NCBI GenBank assembly: GCA_016190505.1
Contig: JACPQM010000062.1
Span: 1 to 64,000 of the forward strand
Length of the DNA: 64,000 bases
Source: Chloroflexota bacterium
Lineage (GTDB): Bacteria > Chloroflexota > Dehalococcoidia > JACPQK01
Direction of reading: 5' to 3'
The position numbers were made by a program, and so were the translations under genes. Numbering within the stretch: position 1 is the first letter of the stretch; every line of letters begins with the position of its first letter. Shown here piece by piece: positions 25,303 through 32,280 of this stretch. The notes under the pieces are model-generated. The model worked only from the letters and a program-made list of their open reading frames with translations, was not told where the DNA came from and searched no databases.

Positions 25303-26277
25303 CTACTGGAACAGGGAGCGCACCGCCTCGGCGATGTCCTCAGCATTGGGCGCTACAGCCTCCATAAGTGGCACGTCGAAGGGCACGGGCACCCCCTTCA
25401 TGGCCACGCGCTTGATGGGGGCGTCCAGGCAATCGAGGGCCTGGTCGGCCACGATGGCGGCGATCTCGGCCCCCACGCCGTTGCTGCGCCAGCCGGGCTC
25501 GGCGATGACCAGCCGCCCCGTCTTGACTACCGAGTCAATGATGGTTTTCGTGTCCAGGGGGACCAGCGTCCGCGGGTCCACCACCTCCGCCTCGATTCCT
25601 TCCTGGGCCAGTTGCTCCGCTGCGGCCAGGGCATGGTGCACGGAGTGGGAGATAGCCACCAGCGTCACGTTCTTGCCCAACCGTTTGATCTCCGCCTTGC
25701 CAAAGGGGAGAGTGTAGTCCTCCTCCGGCACCTCGCCCTTCACCCCATAGTTGAGACGGTGGTCCAGGAGCAGCACCGGGTTGTCCCCGCGGATAGCGGC
25801 CTTGGTCAAACCCTTGACGTCGTAGGGGGTGGCCGCGGCCACCACCTTGAGGCCAGGGAAGTGCATGAACGTCGCTGCCAGGAACTGGGCGTGCTGGGCC
25901 GCCGAGCCCGGGGTCGCGCCGCCGTGAGAGCGGACGACTACAGGCATGGGCAGCCGGCCACCCGACATATAGGTCAGCTTGGCCGCGTGGTTGCAGATCA
26001 TGTCCATGGCATGGTAGATCCAGTTGTGGGAGCCGATCTCGGCCACAGGATGCAGCCCACCCAGGGCGGCCCCGATGGCGAAACCCACGATAGCCGCCTC
26101 GGAGATGGGCGTCTCCCGCACCCTGGCCTCGCCGAACTCGCGAAGGAGACCGACGGTGGTGCCGAAGCTGCCACCAGTAATGCCGACCCCCTCCCCCATG
26201 TAGAACACACGCTCATCCCGGAGCATCTCCTCGCGGAGGGCCTCATTGATGGCTTGAACGTAGGTTATCTGACGCAT
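25303..26277 (-). CDS. TPP-dependent 2-oxoacid/acetoin dehydrogenase E1, beta subunit
   Basis: 324 aa. The transketolase pyrimidine-binding domain has GEGVGITGGSFG, RETPISEAAIVGFAIG and a PVVVRSHGG segment. The C-terminal transketolase domain has VEVVDPRTLVPLD and EPGWRSNGVGAEI. It pairs with the alpha subunit encoded 90 bases upstream. The alpha2beta2 E1 decarboxylates a 2-oxoacid (or cleaves acetoin) with thiamine diphosphate. No E2 or E3 is nearby. The TAG stop lies in a CCCCTAC repeat half-arm. Confidence 0.9.
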   Translation of the reverse strand: MRQITYVQAINEALREEMLRDERVFYMGEGVGITGGSFGTTVGLLREFGEARVRETPISEAAIVGFAIGAALGGLHPVAEIGSHNWIYHAMDMICNHAAKLTYMSGGRLPMPVVVRSHGGATPGSAAQHAQFLAATFMHFPGLKVVAAATPYDVKGLTKAAIRGDNPVLLLDHRLNYGVKGEVPEEDYTLPFGKAEIKRLGKNVTLVAISHSVHHALAAAEQLAQEGIEAEVVDPRTLVPLDTKTIIDSVVKTGRLVIAEPGWRSNGVGAEIAAIVADQALDCLDAPIKRVAMKGVPVPFDVPLMEAVAPNAEDIAEAVRSLFQ

Positions 26278-26341
26278 TGGTCAACTGTCTCCTTTGCCGG
26301 GCGGATGAAAACCTCACCAGATGGCGAGACCTCGCCACCCC

Positions 26342-26373
26342 CCGTAGGGGCATGGCGCGCCATGCCCCTACGG
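26342..26373. repeat. GTAGGGGC-type palindromic element overlapping a stop codon
   Basis: A 32-bp perfect palindrome between E1 alpha and E1 beta. The CTA at 26368-26370 inside the right arm is the TAG stop of E1 alpha. Confidence 0.92.
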
Positions 26374-27375
26374 TGAGCCGCCTTCGCCGTAGAACAGACC
26401 GGTCAAAGCGCTCTCCTTGGGCGGCTTGGGGCTGTCCATGGCGAAGCGGACCGCCGCCTCCAACCTGGCTTTGACCGTACCCTCCAAGTCCTGCTCCCGC
26501 TCCGGCGTGAGCAGCTCACGCTCGGTGAGGTAGGACCGCAGGCGTTTGATGGGACAGCGCTCCTGCCAGGCAGCGATCTCCTGGGGTGTGCGGTAGCTCC
26601 GGTCCGGGCTCAGGTGGCGGCCCTCAGTGACATCGTGGCCCTTGACCCGGTAGGTCTTGGCCTCGATGAGGGTGGGGCCCTCTCCCCGGCGGGCGCGGGC
26701 CACGGCAGGGACCATCGCCTGGTACACCTCCATCACATCGTTTCCGTCCACGACCTCGCCCGGCATGCCGTAGCCCACGGCGCGGTCTGCGAAGTCCCTG
26801 GCCCGGGTGCTCTGCTCTACGGTCACCGAAACAGCGAACCCGTTGTTCTCGCACAGATAGACCACAGGCACCTGCCACAAGGCGCCCATGTTGATGCCCT
26901 CGTGGAAGGCGCCGGTGTTGGCCGCACCGTCGCCGAAGAAACAGACGACGACCTTGTCCGACTTCTGCATGGCCAGGGCGAGCCCCACCCCACCTGCGAT
27001 GGGCACTCCCGACCCGGCGATGCCAGTAATGCCGTAGAAGCCCTCCTCCGGATCGAGCATATGCATAGGCCCGCCTTTGCCGTGGTCAAAGCCAGTATCG
27101 CGGCCCATGAGCTCGGCCAGTGTTCGCTCCAGGCTAGCCCCATGAGCTAGCAGATGTCCCAGTGCCCGGTGGGGGCTGACCACAATGTCCCCTGGGCGGA
27201 GGGCGAGGCAGGCACCCACAGCCACCGCTTCCTGACCTGTGTAGGGGAACAGCCCCCCGATAATGCGCCCCTGGCCGTGAAGCTCCTCGATGCGCTCCTC
27301 GAAGCGACGCAGGTAGAGCATGCGCTGGAACATCTCGAGCAGCAGGTCTTTGGACAGGTCAGCAACCTTCGCCAT
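26368..27375 (-). CDS. TPP-dependent 2-oxoacid/acetoin dehydrogenase E1, alpha subunit
   Basis: 335 aa from the ATG at 27375, which has a GGAGG site. The longer open frame upstream is heptamer-repeat sequence and is excluded. The TPP motif GDGAANTGAFHEGINMGALW and following VVYLCENNGFAVS are present, with the early YTGQEAVAVGACLAL and HRALGHLLAHG segments. It forms the E1 heterotetramer with the beta subunit downstream. Likely substrates are pyruvate, branched-chain oxoacids or acetoin, which cannot be separated by eye. Confidence 0.9.
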   Translation of the reverse strand: MAKVADLSKDLLLEMFQRMLYLRRFEERIEELHGQGRIIGGLFPYTGQEAVAVGACLALRPGDIVVSPHRALGHLLAHGASLERTLAELMGRDTGFDHGKGGPMHMLDPEEGFYGITGIAGSGVPIAGGVGLALAMQKSDKVVVCFFGDGAANTGAFHEGINMGALWQVPVVYLCENNGFAVSVTVEQSTRARDFADRAVGYGMPGEVVDGNDVMEVYQAMVPAVARARRGEGPTLIEAKTYRVKGHDVTEGRHLSPDRSYRTPQEIAAWQERCPIKRLRSYLTERELLTPEREQDLEGTVKARLEAAVRFAMDSPKPPKESALTGLFYGEGGSP

Positions 27376-27442
27376 GTCAGCCTCCGGCACCAGGAATGTC
27401 CTCAGTCTAGCAAGGCTGGGAGCGATGTCAACCCCCGTGACA

Positions 27443-27508
27443 GACTTCGGGCTTCGGGCTTCGGGAGGGGAGCCAATGCCTGTAGCCTGTAGCCTGTAGC
27501 CTGTAGCC
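27443..27508. repeat. Heptamer tract (CTTCGGG and CCTGTAG units)
   Basis: Three CTTCGGG-type units are followed, in the opposite sense, by four tandem CCTGTAG units. Together they can pair as an imperfect hairpin between the HAD gene and E1 alpha. Confidence 0.7.
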
Positions 27509-27517
27509 AAATCGCCC

Positions 27518-28228
27518 CTACAGGTACGCCGCCACCTCGGTCAGGCTATGGATGACCGGGCAGTCCTTCACCTCGGGCCAGAGGCCGTCGCGGTCCAGAA
27601 GCAGCGGCTGCATGCCGGCGGCGCGAGCGCCCACCACGTCGGACTGGTACTGGTCGCCTACGTGGATGGCCTGGGCGGGCGCCACCCCGGCCCTGGCCAA
27701 CGCCGCCTGGAAGATGGCCGGGTGCGGCTTCTCGACGCCGGCCTCCTGGGACGTTACCATGAAGTCCAGGTAAGGGGCCAGCCCCAGCTCCTGGAACAGG
27801 CCCTCCAGATCGCGGCGGATGTTGGAGATGAGTCCCACGGTCAGCCCACGCCCCTTTAGCTCGCGTAGCGCGGGCTGGGCGTCAGGGAAAGCGGCCAGCC
27901 CGTACTTGAACTGGCGCAGCCGCTGGAAGACCTCTCCCGCCACCTGTGGCGTGACCTGGAGCCCACCGCCGCGCAGCACCCGGCGCTCATACTCTGCGTA
28001 GAAGGCCGCCTGCTCCGCCGGCGGACGGTCAGCGATGGCCAGCCGCCCGTTCTCCCGGGACCAGAAGTCGTCGGCGTCGGCGTAGCCATGTGCCAGGCCC
28101 TTTGGGTCCGGCTTCAAGCCAAGCTCGCCGCAGGCCCGCAACTGCAGCTCTTCCCGGAGAGGGTCGAAGTGGACCAGGGTATTGTAGAAATCGAACGTTA
28201 CTGCCAGCACCACTGGAACTGAGGCCAT
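27518..28228 (-). CDS. HAD-superfamily hydrolase
   Basis: 236 aa. Motif I is DFYNTL (nucleophile Asp, with Tyr instead of the usual Asp at +2). Motif II is LISN, motif III Lys is in EKPHP, and motif IV is GDQYQSDVVGA. A helical cap lies between motifs I and II. The substrate could be a phosphorylated small molecule or a haloacid. The missing second Asp (DFY) is seen in dehalogenase-like and other members. Its TAG stop is within a CCCCTAC repeat half-arm. Confidence 0.85.
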   Translation of the reverse strand: MASVPVVLAVTFDFYNTLVHFDPLREELQLRACGELGLKPDPKGLAHGYADADDFWSRENGRLAIADRPPAEQAAFYAEYERRVLRGGGLQVTPQVAGEVFQRLRQFKYGLAAFPDAQPALRELKGRGLTVGLISNIRRDLEGLFQELGLAPYLDFMVTSQEAGVEKPHPAIFQAALARAGVAPAQAIHVGDQYQSDVVGARAAGMQPLLLDRDGLWPEVKDCPVIHSLTEVAAYL

Positions 28229-28274
28229 CCTTTCAGCTACAATCGCCCTGTAATTCTAGCACAGGCGAAGGGAC

Positions 28275-28982
28275 GTGACGCTGGCCACGCTCTGGGACCG
28301 CGCGACCCGTTGGAGCCTGGACCTGCTGTTCCCACCCCACTGCGTGGGCTGCGGCCAGGAGGGCAGCTTCCTGTGCCCCACCTGCCGCGAGGCATCGCCC
28401 CGCCTGCTGCCACCTTACTGCCACGCGTGTGGCGTGCCCCTCCCCACCAGGGGTATTTGCCCCCGGTGCGGGGAGGAGCCGCTGGCGCTGCACGGCCTGC
28501 GCTCGCCATACCTTATGGACGGGGCCATCCGCCAGGCCATCCACCGCCTCAAGTACAACAACCTCAAGGCCCTGGCGCCGGAGCTCTCGGCGCTGCTGGC
28601 CGACTACCTGGACACCACCCCTCTGCCCGCACAGGCGCTGGTGCCCGTGCCCTTGCATCCCAAACGCGAGCGCGAACGGGGCTACAACCAGGCGGCGCTG
28701 CTGGCCCGGGAGCTTGGGAAGAGGACCGGCCTGCCTGTGGTCTCCGGATGCCTGCAACGGCTGCGGGACAGCCCGCCCCAGGCCCGGGCCAGCAGCGCCG
28801 CGGACCGGCGGCAGCGGGTGGCCGGCGCCTTTGTCTGCACCAACGACAGCCTGCGAGGCGTACAAGTGCTGCTCATTGACGACGTGAGCACCACCGGGGC
28901 CACCCTGGATGCCTGCGCCCGCACCCTCAGGGCAGCCGGCGCCGCCTCGGTCTGGGGCCTGACACTGGCCCGCGAGCCGTAG
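28275..28982 (+). CDS. comF: ComF-family phosphoribosyltransferase-like protein
   Basis: 235 aa from a GTG start. The N-terminal zinc ribbon has CVGCGQEGSFLCPTC, and a second pair reads CPRCGEE. The C-terminal PRTase fold has the PRPP motif VLLIDDVSTTGATLD. ComF proteins are needed for DNA uptake in competent bacteria, but are widespread elsewhere. It diverges from the HAD gene. Confidence 0.88.
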   Translation: MTLATLWDRATRWSLDLLFPPHCVGCGQEGSFLCPTCREASPRLLPPYCHACGVPLPTRGICPRCGEEPLALHGLRSPYLMDGAIRQAIHRLKYNNLKALAPELSALLADYLDTTPLPAQALVPVPLHPKRERERGYNQAALLARELGKRTGLPVVSGCLQRLRDSPPQARASSAADRRQRVAGAFVCTNDSLRGVQVLLIDDVSTTGATLDACARTLRAAGAASVWGLTLAREP

Positions 28983-29066
28983 GCATCCCCTTAGTACCAA
29001 GGCTCAACCTGTGAGTGGGGTTGGGAAACCCGGCGGACGGCCATTAAGGAGACACGATGAGTGCAG

Positions 29067-29101
29067 CCTCCTCTCTCTTTGGGAGAGGATTGAGGTGAGG
29101 G
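29067..29101. repeat. CTCTCTTTGGGAGAG intergenic hairpin repeat
   Basis: A diverged copy of 10993-11026 (CTCTCTCTTTGGGAGAGG then TGAGGTGAGGG). Confidence 0.5.
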
Positions 29102-29152
29102 CCACGCTGTTCCTTGACACGAACAGCTACGCGTCTTTAGAATGGAATCTGC

Positions 29153-29227
29153 GCCGGGGTAGCTCAGTGGTAGAGCACCGCACTGAAAATGCGGGTGTCG
29201 CCAGTTCGACTCTGGCCCCCGGCACCA
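29153..29227 (+). tRNA. tRNA-Phe (GAA), CCA encoded
   Basis: The acceptor GCCGGGG pairs with CCCCGGC. The D arm is GCTC/GAGC, the anticodon arm CCGCA-CTGAAAA-TGCGG with anticodon GAA, and the T arm GCCAG-TTCGACT-CTGGC. The discriminator A and encoded CCA follow. Confidence 0.95.
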
Positions 29228-29233
29228 CCACGG

Positions 29234-29318
29234 GCCGGAGTGGCGGAATGGCAGACGCGCCGGTCTCAAAAACCGGTGGGGGGTAACCCTCGTGCGGGTT
29301 CGAGTCCCGCCCCCGGCA
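29234..29318 (+). tRNA. tRNA-Leu (CAA)
   Basis: Class II tRNA with a long variable arm. The anticodon loop is CTCAAAA (anticodon CAA) on the stem CCGGT/ACCGG, and the T arm is GCGGG-TTCGAGT-CCCGC. The acceptor is GCCGGAG with CCCCGGC, leaving one A-C mismatch at the sixth pair. No CCA is encoded. It starts 6 bases after tRNA-Phe. Confidence 0.93.
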
Positions 29319-29335
29319 CTTCCTACATACAAACA

Positions 29336-29372
29336 GGCCCCGACCTTGTGACGCAGAGCGCAACTCGGGGCC
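29336..29372 (+). terminator. Possible terminator after the tRNA pair
   Basis: The 8-bp perfect stem GGCCCCGA/TCGGGGCC with a long 21-base loop is followed by TTCT. The long loop makes it a weak candidate. Confidence 0.35.
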
Positions 29373-29774
29373 TTCTGCTAACGGATTGCCAACGGGACCT
29401 GGCGGCCGCTGACTTTGGCGTTTACGGGGGAAGACTCGTTTAGCCCCTGGTCGAACCGGAAGGCGGCCAGACGATCGGGTAACCCCTGGTATGCGCGCCG
29501 CCAGAACCACACCACAGAAAACGGCTTGGGGATCAGGGGGGACGACCGGACTGCTCCGCCTCCGATGGGTCGAGCAGATAAGCCCGGGACAGGAGCTCAA
29601 GGCGGGTCAGGTAGGTTTGTGATAACCTGTATGTGCACGGCCTGCCAAACAACGAGAGAAGGCAGGAGAGCGCGGCTCAGGCAAAGAAGGCCCATCGGAC
29701 CCCGGCAAGGCCTCGGTGCGGCTTCACGGAAAGCCTGTTAGCCAGGGCCGCCACAAAGATACAGGGGTGTGAAC
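29373..29774. other. 400-bp stretch without a recognisable gene
   Basis: The frames crossing this stretch are Arg/Pro-rich and look non-coding. I find no RNA family with confidence. It ends at the VapB-type antitoxin start. Confidence 0.4.
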
Positions 29775-30002
29775 ATGCAGAAGCATCGCAAAGCTCTCCA
29801 GCCATCACAAGTGGAGTATGCTTTGGCCATAGCCTCCTACCGGCAAGGACAGGAGCGGTTAAAGTACCTCCTGAAGCAGATGCTTCGCAAATACGGTAAG
29901 CCCAGGATGAGCCTGGAGGAGCTGCGGGCAACGCTCGACGCCGAGCTGGGAAGCGTCTCCTTGAGCGAAGAGGTGGCCAGCATGCGCGCCGAAGGCTACT
30001 AG
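29775..30002 (+). CDS. Antitoxin of a PIN-type toxin-antitoxin pair
   Basis: 75 aa from the ATG at 29775 (an in-frame GTG lies 6 bases upstream). It is a small, charged, mostly helical protein (LKYLLKQMLRKYGKPRMSLEEL). One base separates its stop from the PIN toxin start, the usual layout of vapBC operons. The DNA-binding family is not clear. Confidence 0.6.
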   Translation: MQKHRKALQPSQVEYALAIASYRQGQERLKYLLKQMLRKYGKPRMSLEELRATLDAELGSVSLSEEVASMRAEGY

Positions 30003-30003
30003 A

Positions 30004-30513
30004 ATGCCCTTGTTCTACCTGGACACCTCGGCGCTGGTGAAACGGTATAGACGTGAGAAGGGCTCCGAAGTCTTGGACTTCCTGTTTGAGCATAAGGGGG
30101 CGGACGACCGCCTGGTCGTTTCCTTCCTTTCGACCATTGAACTTGCTGGCGTCACGACGAGACTGCGGAAAAGCCGTGCGTTGAGCGAGTCAAGGGTTTC
30201 CGAGCTCATGTCCCGCTTCAAAGAGGACCTGTTGCACGCGGTGGAGGTTTTCCCGGTCAGCGAGCCCATTCTCGGGCAGGCTATCGGGATTGCTGAACGG
30301 CACGGTATCAGGGCGGCTGACTCAATCCATGTGGCCACCATCATAGAGTTGCACCAGGCCGCCGCGATTGCAGGTATCCGCTTTCTTGCCCTGGCGGCCG
30401 ATAAAGCAATGGGTGAATGCATCGAGGAAGAGGGCATAGCCCTGTCAAACCCCGAAGACGAGGATGCACTGGGACAGCTCAGGAGCGCCATGGAACAGCA
30501 ACAGGGGCAGTGA
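30004..30513 (+). CDS. PIN-domain (VapC-family) toxin ribonuclease
   Basis: 169 aa. The first acidic residue is in FYLDTSALVKRY, the second in STIELAG, and the third cluster in GIRAADSIHVATI. This acidic set binds Mg and cleaves RNA in PIN toxins. The C-terminus has a longer acidic tail than usual. It follows its antitoxin by one base. Confidence 0.85.
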   Translation: MPLFYLDTSALVKRYRREKGSEVLDFLFEHKGADDRLVVSFLSTIELAGVTTRLRKSRALSESRVSELMSRFKEDLLHAVEVFPVSEPILGQAIGIAERHGIRAADSIHVATIIELHQAAAIAGIRFLALAADKAMGECIEEEGIALSNPEDEDALGQLRSAMEQQQGQ

Positions 30514-30534
30514 GCCCCTGGCAGGCAGCGGCAC

Positions 30535-30825
30535 ATGACGCAGCGGGTGAGCAGCACTGACGAGGCCTACCGCCTGGTCAAAGGCGGGCTCGAAAAGCGT
30601 ACCCAGGACGCAGCCCTTCAGAGGCGAATGGGGAATGTGCTCATGAACGGGGGAAGGCCCGACCTGGCGTTACCTTACTACCTCGAAAAGGTAGGCCGGA
30701 ACGACCCTTGCCCGTGTGGCAGCGGCAAAAAGGCGAGAACTGTTGCGGCCGGTCAAGCGCCCCTGCGCTCTCCCGCAACCGGCAGCCCAACCCGGATCAA
30801 GCCCTGCGTGGGAGAGCGGGTGTGA
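30535..30825 (+). CDS. SEC-C motif protein, frameshifted within the zinc motif
   Basis: In this frame the product is 96 aa and reads VGRNDPCPCGSGKKA, then loses the family pattern. Reading in the -1 frame from the run of five A (30727-30731) gives GENCCGR, exactly completing a SEC-C zinc motif (CPCGSGKK-GEN-CC), with a stop at 30834-30836. The gene is therefore split by a one-base shift at C AAA AAG. This may be a sequencing error, a mutation, or a -1 ribosomal frameshift site. The N-terminal half resembles a short helical repeat linker found before SEC-C tails. Confidence 0.6.
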   Translation: MTQRVSSTDEAYRLVKGGLEKRTQDAALQRRMGNVLMNGGRPDLALPYYLEKVGRNDPCPCGSGKKARTVAAGQAPLRSPATGSPTRIKPCVGERV

Positions 30826-31158
30826 CGTTGGGCTAGGTTTGGTGAAACGCCAGGCCAACAGGTGGCGGCTGCGAGCCAAGCAGCGCGTTCCCGCCTGAAA
30901 CGCTCTTGCTTAGACCTCGGTTTTCCTACACCCTTCCTGCGTTCCAGCATCAAAAACGGTCCACAGTTGTCGGCTCACATCGCCGTGCGAGCTTCGTCAT
31001 CACGAAAAGCGCTGGCGTGGCCGAATTGTTGGCTCTATTTGGAGCGCCCGTTCTTAGTAACAACTCCCAGGTCGGCTAGCCAGCCCTTACACCTATCAAG
31101 TTGCCATAAAGGGCGCGAACTATTGACAAGCATCTTGACTAAGCAAAGGATAGAGGTC

Positions 31159-31187
31159 TTGACACCATCATCTGACCGTGCTAGAAA
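31159..31187 (+). promoter_or_regulatory. Candidate sigma70-type promoter upstream of the defence island
   Basis: TTGACA - 17 bases - TAGAAA, on the coding strand of the island, about 155 bases before the first start codon. Confidence 0.45.
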
Positions 31188-31234
31188 AAGGGCACAAGCG
31201 CCGGGGACCAATGTCTGTGGCGACAGGTGGTCTG

Positions 31235-31315
31235 AGAGCTTGTGAGTAAATTGACACCTCAGCTTTGGCCGGGCTGGTTTTCCAGATTTGGGCATGCGAT
31301 ATACTCACAAGCTCT
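31235..31315. promoter_or_regulatory. 14-bp inverted repeat flanking a -10 box (possible repressor operators)
   Basis: AGAGCTTGTGAGTA (31235-31248) and its perfect complement TACTCACAAGCTCT (31302-31315) are 53 bases apart. The right half overlaps a TATACT -10 box (31300-31305). The spacing of about 67 bases centre to centre suggests paired operator sites or a looped repression complex. Confidence 0.5.
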
Positions 31316-31341
31316 GAGGATACTAGCGACTGGCAGGTGCT

Positions 31342-32280
31342 ATGAATCTATCTATGGCGACTTTCTCAGGACACGAGTCTTTTCCCTTCCGCTATACGTG
31401 GTTGACGAAGGGCGTGGTGGGCTGTGCTGGCGAACATACAATCTTCCAGAGCCAGCACGCAATGGTCACACTCGGCGTCGGCAAGAATATGGTGCAATCC
31501 ATCCGCTACTGGTGCCTGGCGGCTAGGGTGATCCGGGAGGATGGGAATGGCAGGGACGGCCAGCCCAAGGTATTGCGTCCCACGGAGTTGGGAGCACGCT
31601 TGTTCCTGGGAGAAGAGAAGTGGGATCCGTACCTCGAAGACACCGGCACGCTTTGGCTCCTGCACTGGTTGCTGGCCACCCACCGCGAGAAAGCAACGAC
31701 CATCTACTACGCCTTCAACGAACACAACAATCCAGAGATCAGGCGCGAGGAACTCCAGCACGCATTGGCCACGGTGGCGGCGGGGATCCCAAGCGTCCGG
31801 GCGAGCCAGAATACACTCCGGAGAGACGTTGAGATCTTTCTGCGCACATATTCGCGAACAAGGGCAATGTCGGAGAAGACGCTGGAGGACTCCCTAGACT
31901 GCCCTCTGGTCGAGTTGGGGCTGCTATACGAAACAGGCGACGGCCACTACTCCTTCGCCCGAGGGCCGAAGGATACCCTGCCCGATGCTATGTTAATCTA
32001 TGCGTTGAACCAGTATGCGCGATGGAAGCCAGGACAACGCACGTTCAGGTTCGAGGAGTTGGCTTATCGGCCGCTGGGGCCGGGACGGGTGTTCAAGTTG
32101 GACGAACCGGCGCTGGCGGAACGCCTGGAGCGGCTGGCTGACTTCACCGGCGGAGCGTGGCAATTCAGTGAGACGGCCGGGTTGAAGCAGGCAATCGTGA
32201 CCCGCGACATCGACGCGATGCGTGTTCTGGAGAACTACTATCGCGGCCGCGCCGGGGTCGTGAATAGAGGTGGCCAGTGA
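31342..32280 (+). CDS. DUF4007-family protein
   Basis: 312 aa (in-frame ATG also at 31354). The family opening FSGHESFPFRYTWLTKGV is clear. The rest is helical with a likely DNA-binding helix-turn-helix (LGVGKNMVQSIRYW). DUF4007 proteins are known mainly from loci with PAPS-reductase-like, Dnd-type DNA modification genes, and the role is uncharacterised. It is the first gene of the island. Its stop overlaps the GTG start of the ATPase by 4 bases. Confidence 0.85.
   Translation: MNLSMATFSGHESFPFRYTWLTKGVVGCAGEHTIFQSQHAMVTLGVGKNMVQSIRYWCLAARVIREDGNGRDGQPKVLRPTELGARLFLGEEKWDPYLEDTGTLWLLHWLLATHREKATTIYYAFNEHNNPEIRREELQHALATVAAGIPSVRASQNTLRRDVEIFLRTYSRTRAMSEKTLEDSLDCPLVELGLLYETGDGHYSFARGPKDTLPDAMLIYALNQYARWKPGQRTFRFEELAYRPLGPGRVFKLDEPALAERLERLADFTGGAWQFSETAGLKQAIVTRDIDAMRVLENYYRGRAGVVNRGGQ

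Larger units (their letters stand above)
30837..31341. other. 505-bp leader region of the defence island
   Basis: No gene is evident. Several TTGACA boxes occur. One good pair is TTGACA (31159-31164) with TAGAAA (31182-31187), 17 bases apart. A second -10 candidate, TATACT, lies at 31300-31305, and a 14-bp inverted repeat flanks it. Base composition is closer to the island than to the flanking GC-rich genes. Confidence 0.5.

Noticed and set aside
27376-27510. N-terminal extension of the E1 alpha ORF (MATGYRLQATG...)
   Set aside because: It translates the intergenic heptamer repeat. A good ribosome site and the family start lie at 27375.
29400-29770. Possible RNase P or tmRNA-like sequence
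   Set aside because: An ACAGAAAACGGCTT segment recalls the RNase P 3' region, but the conserved core segments are missing.
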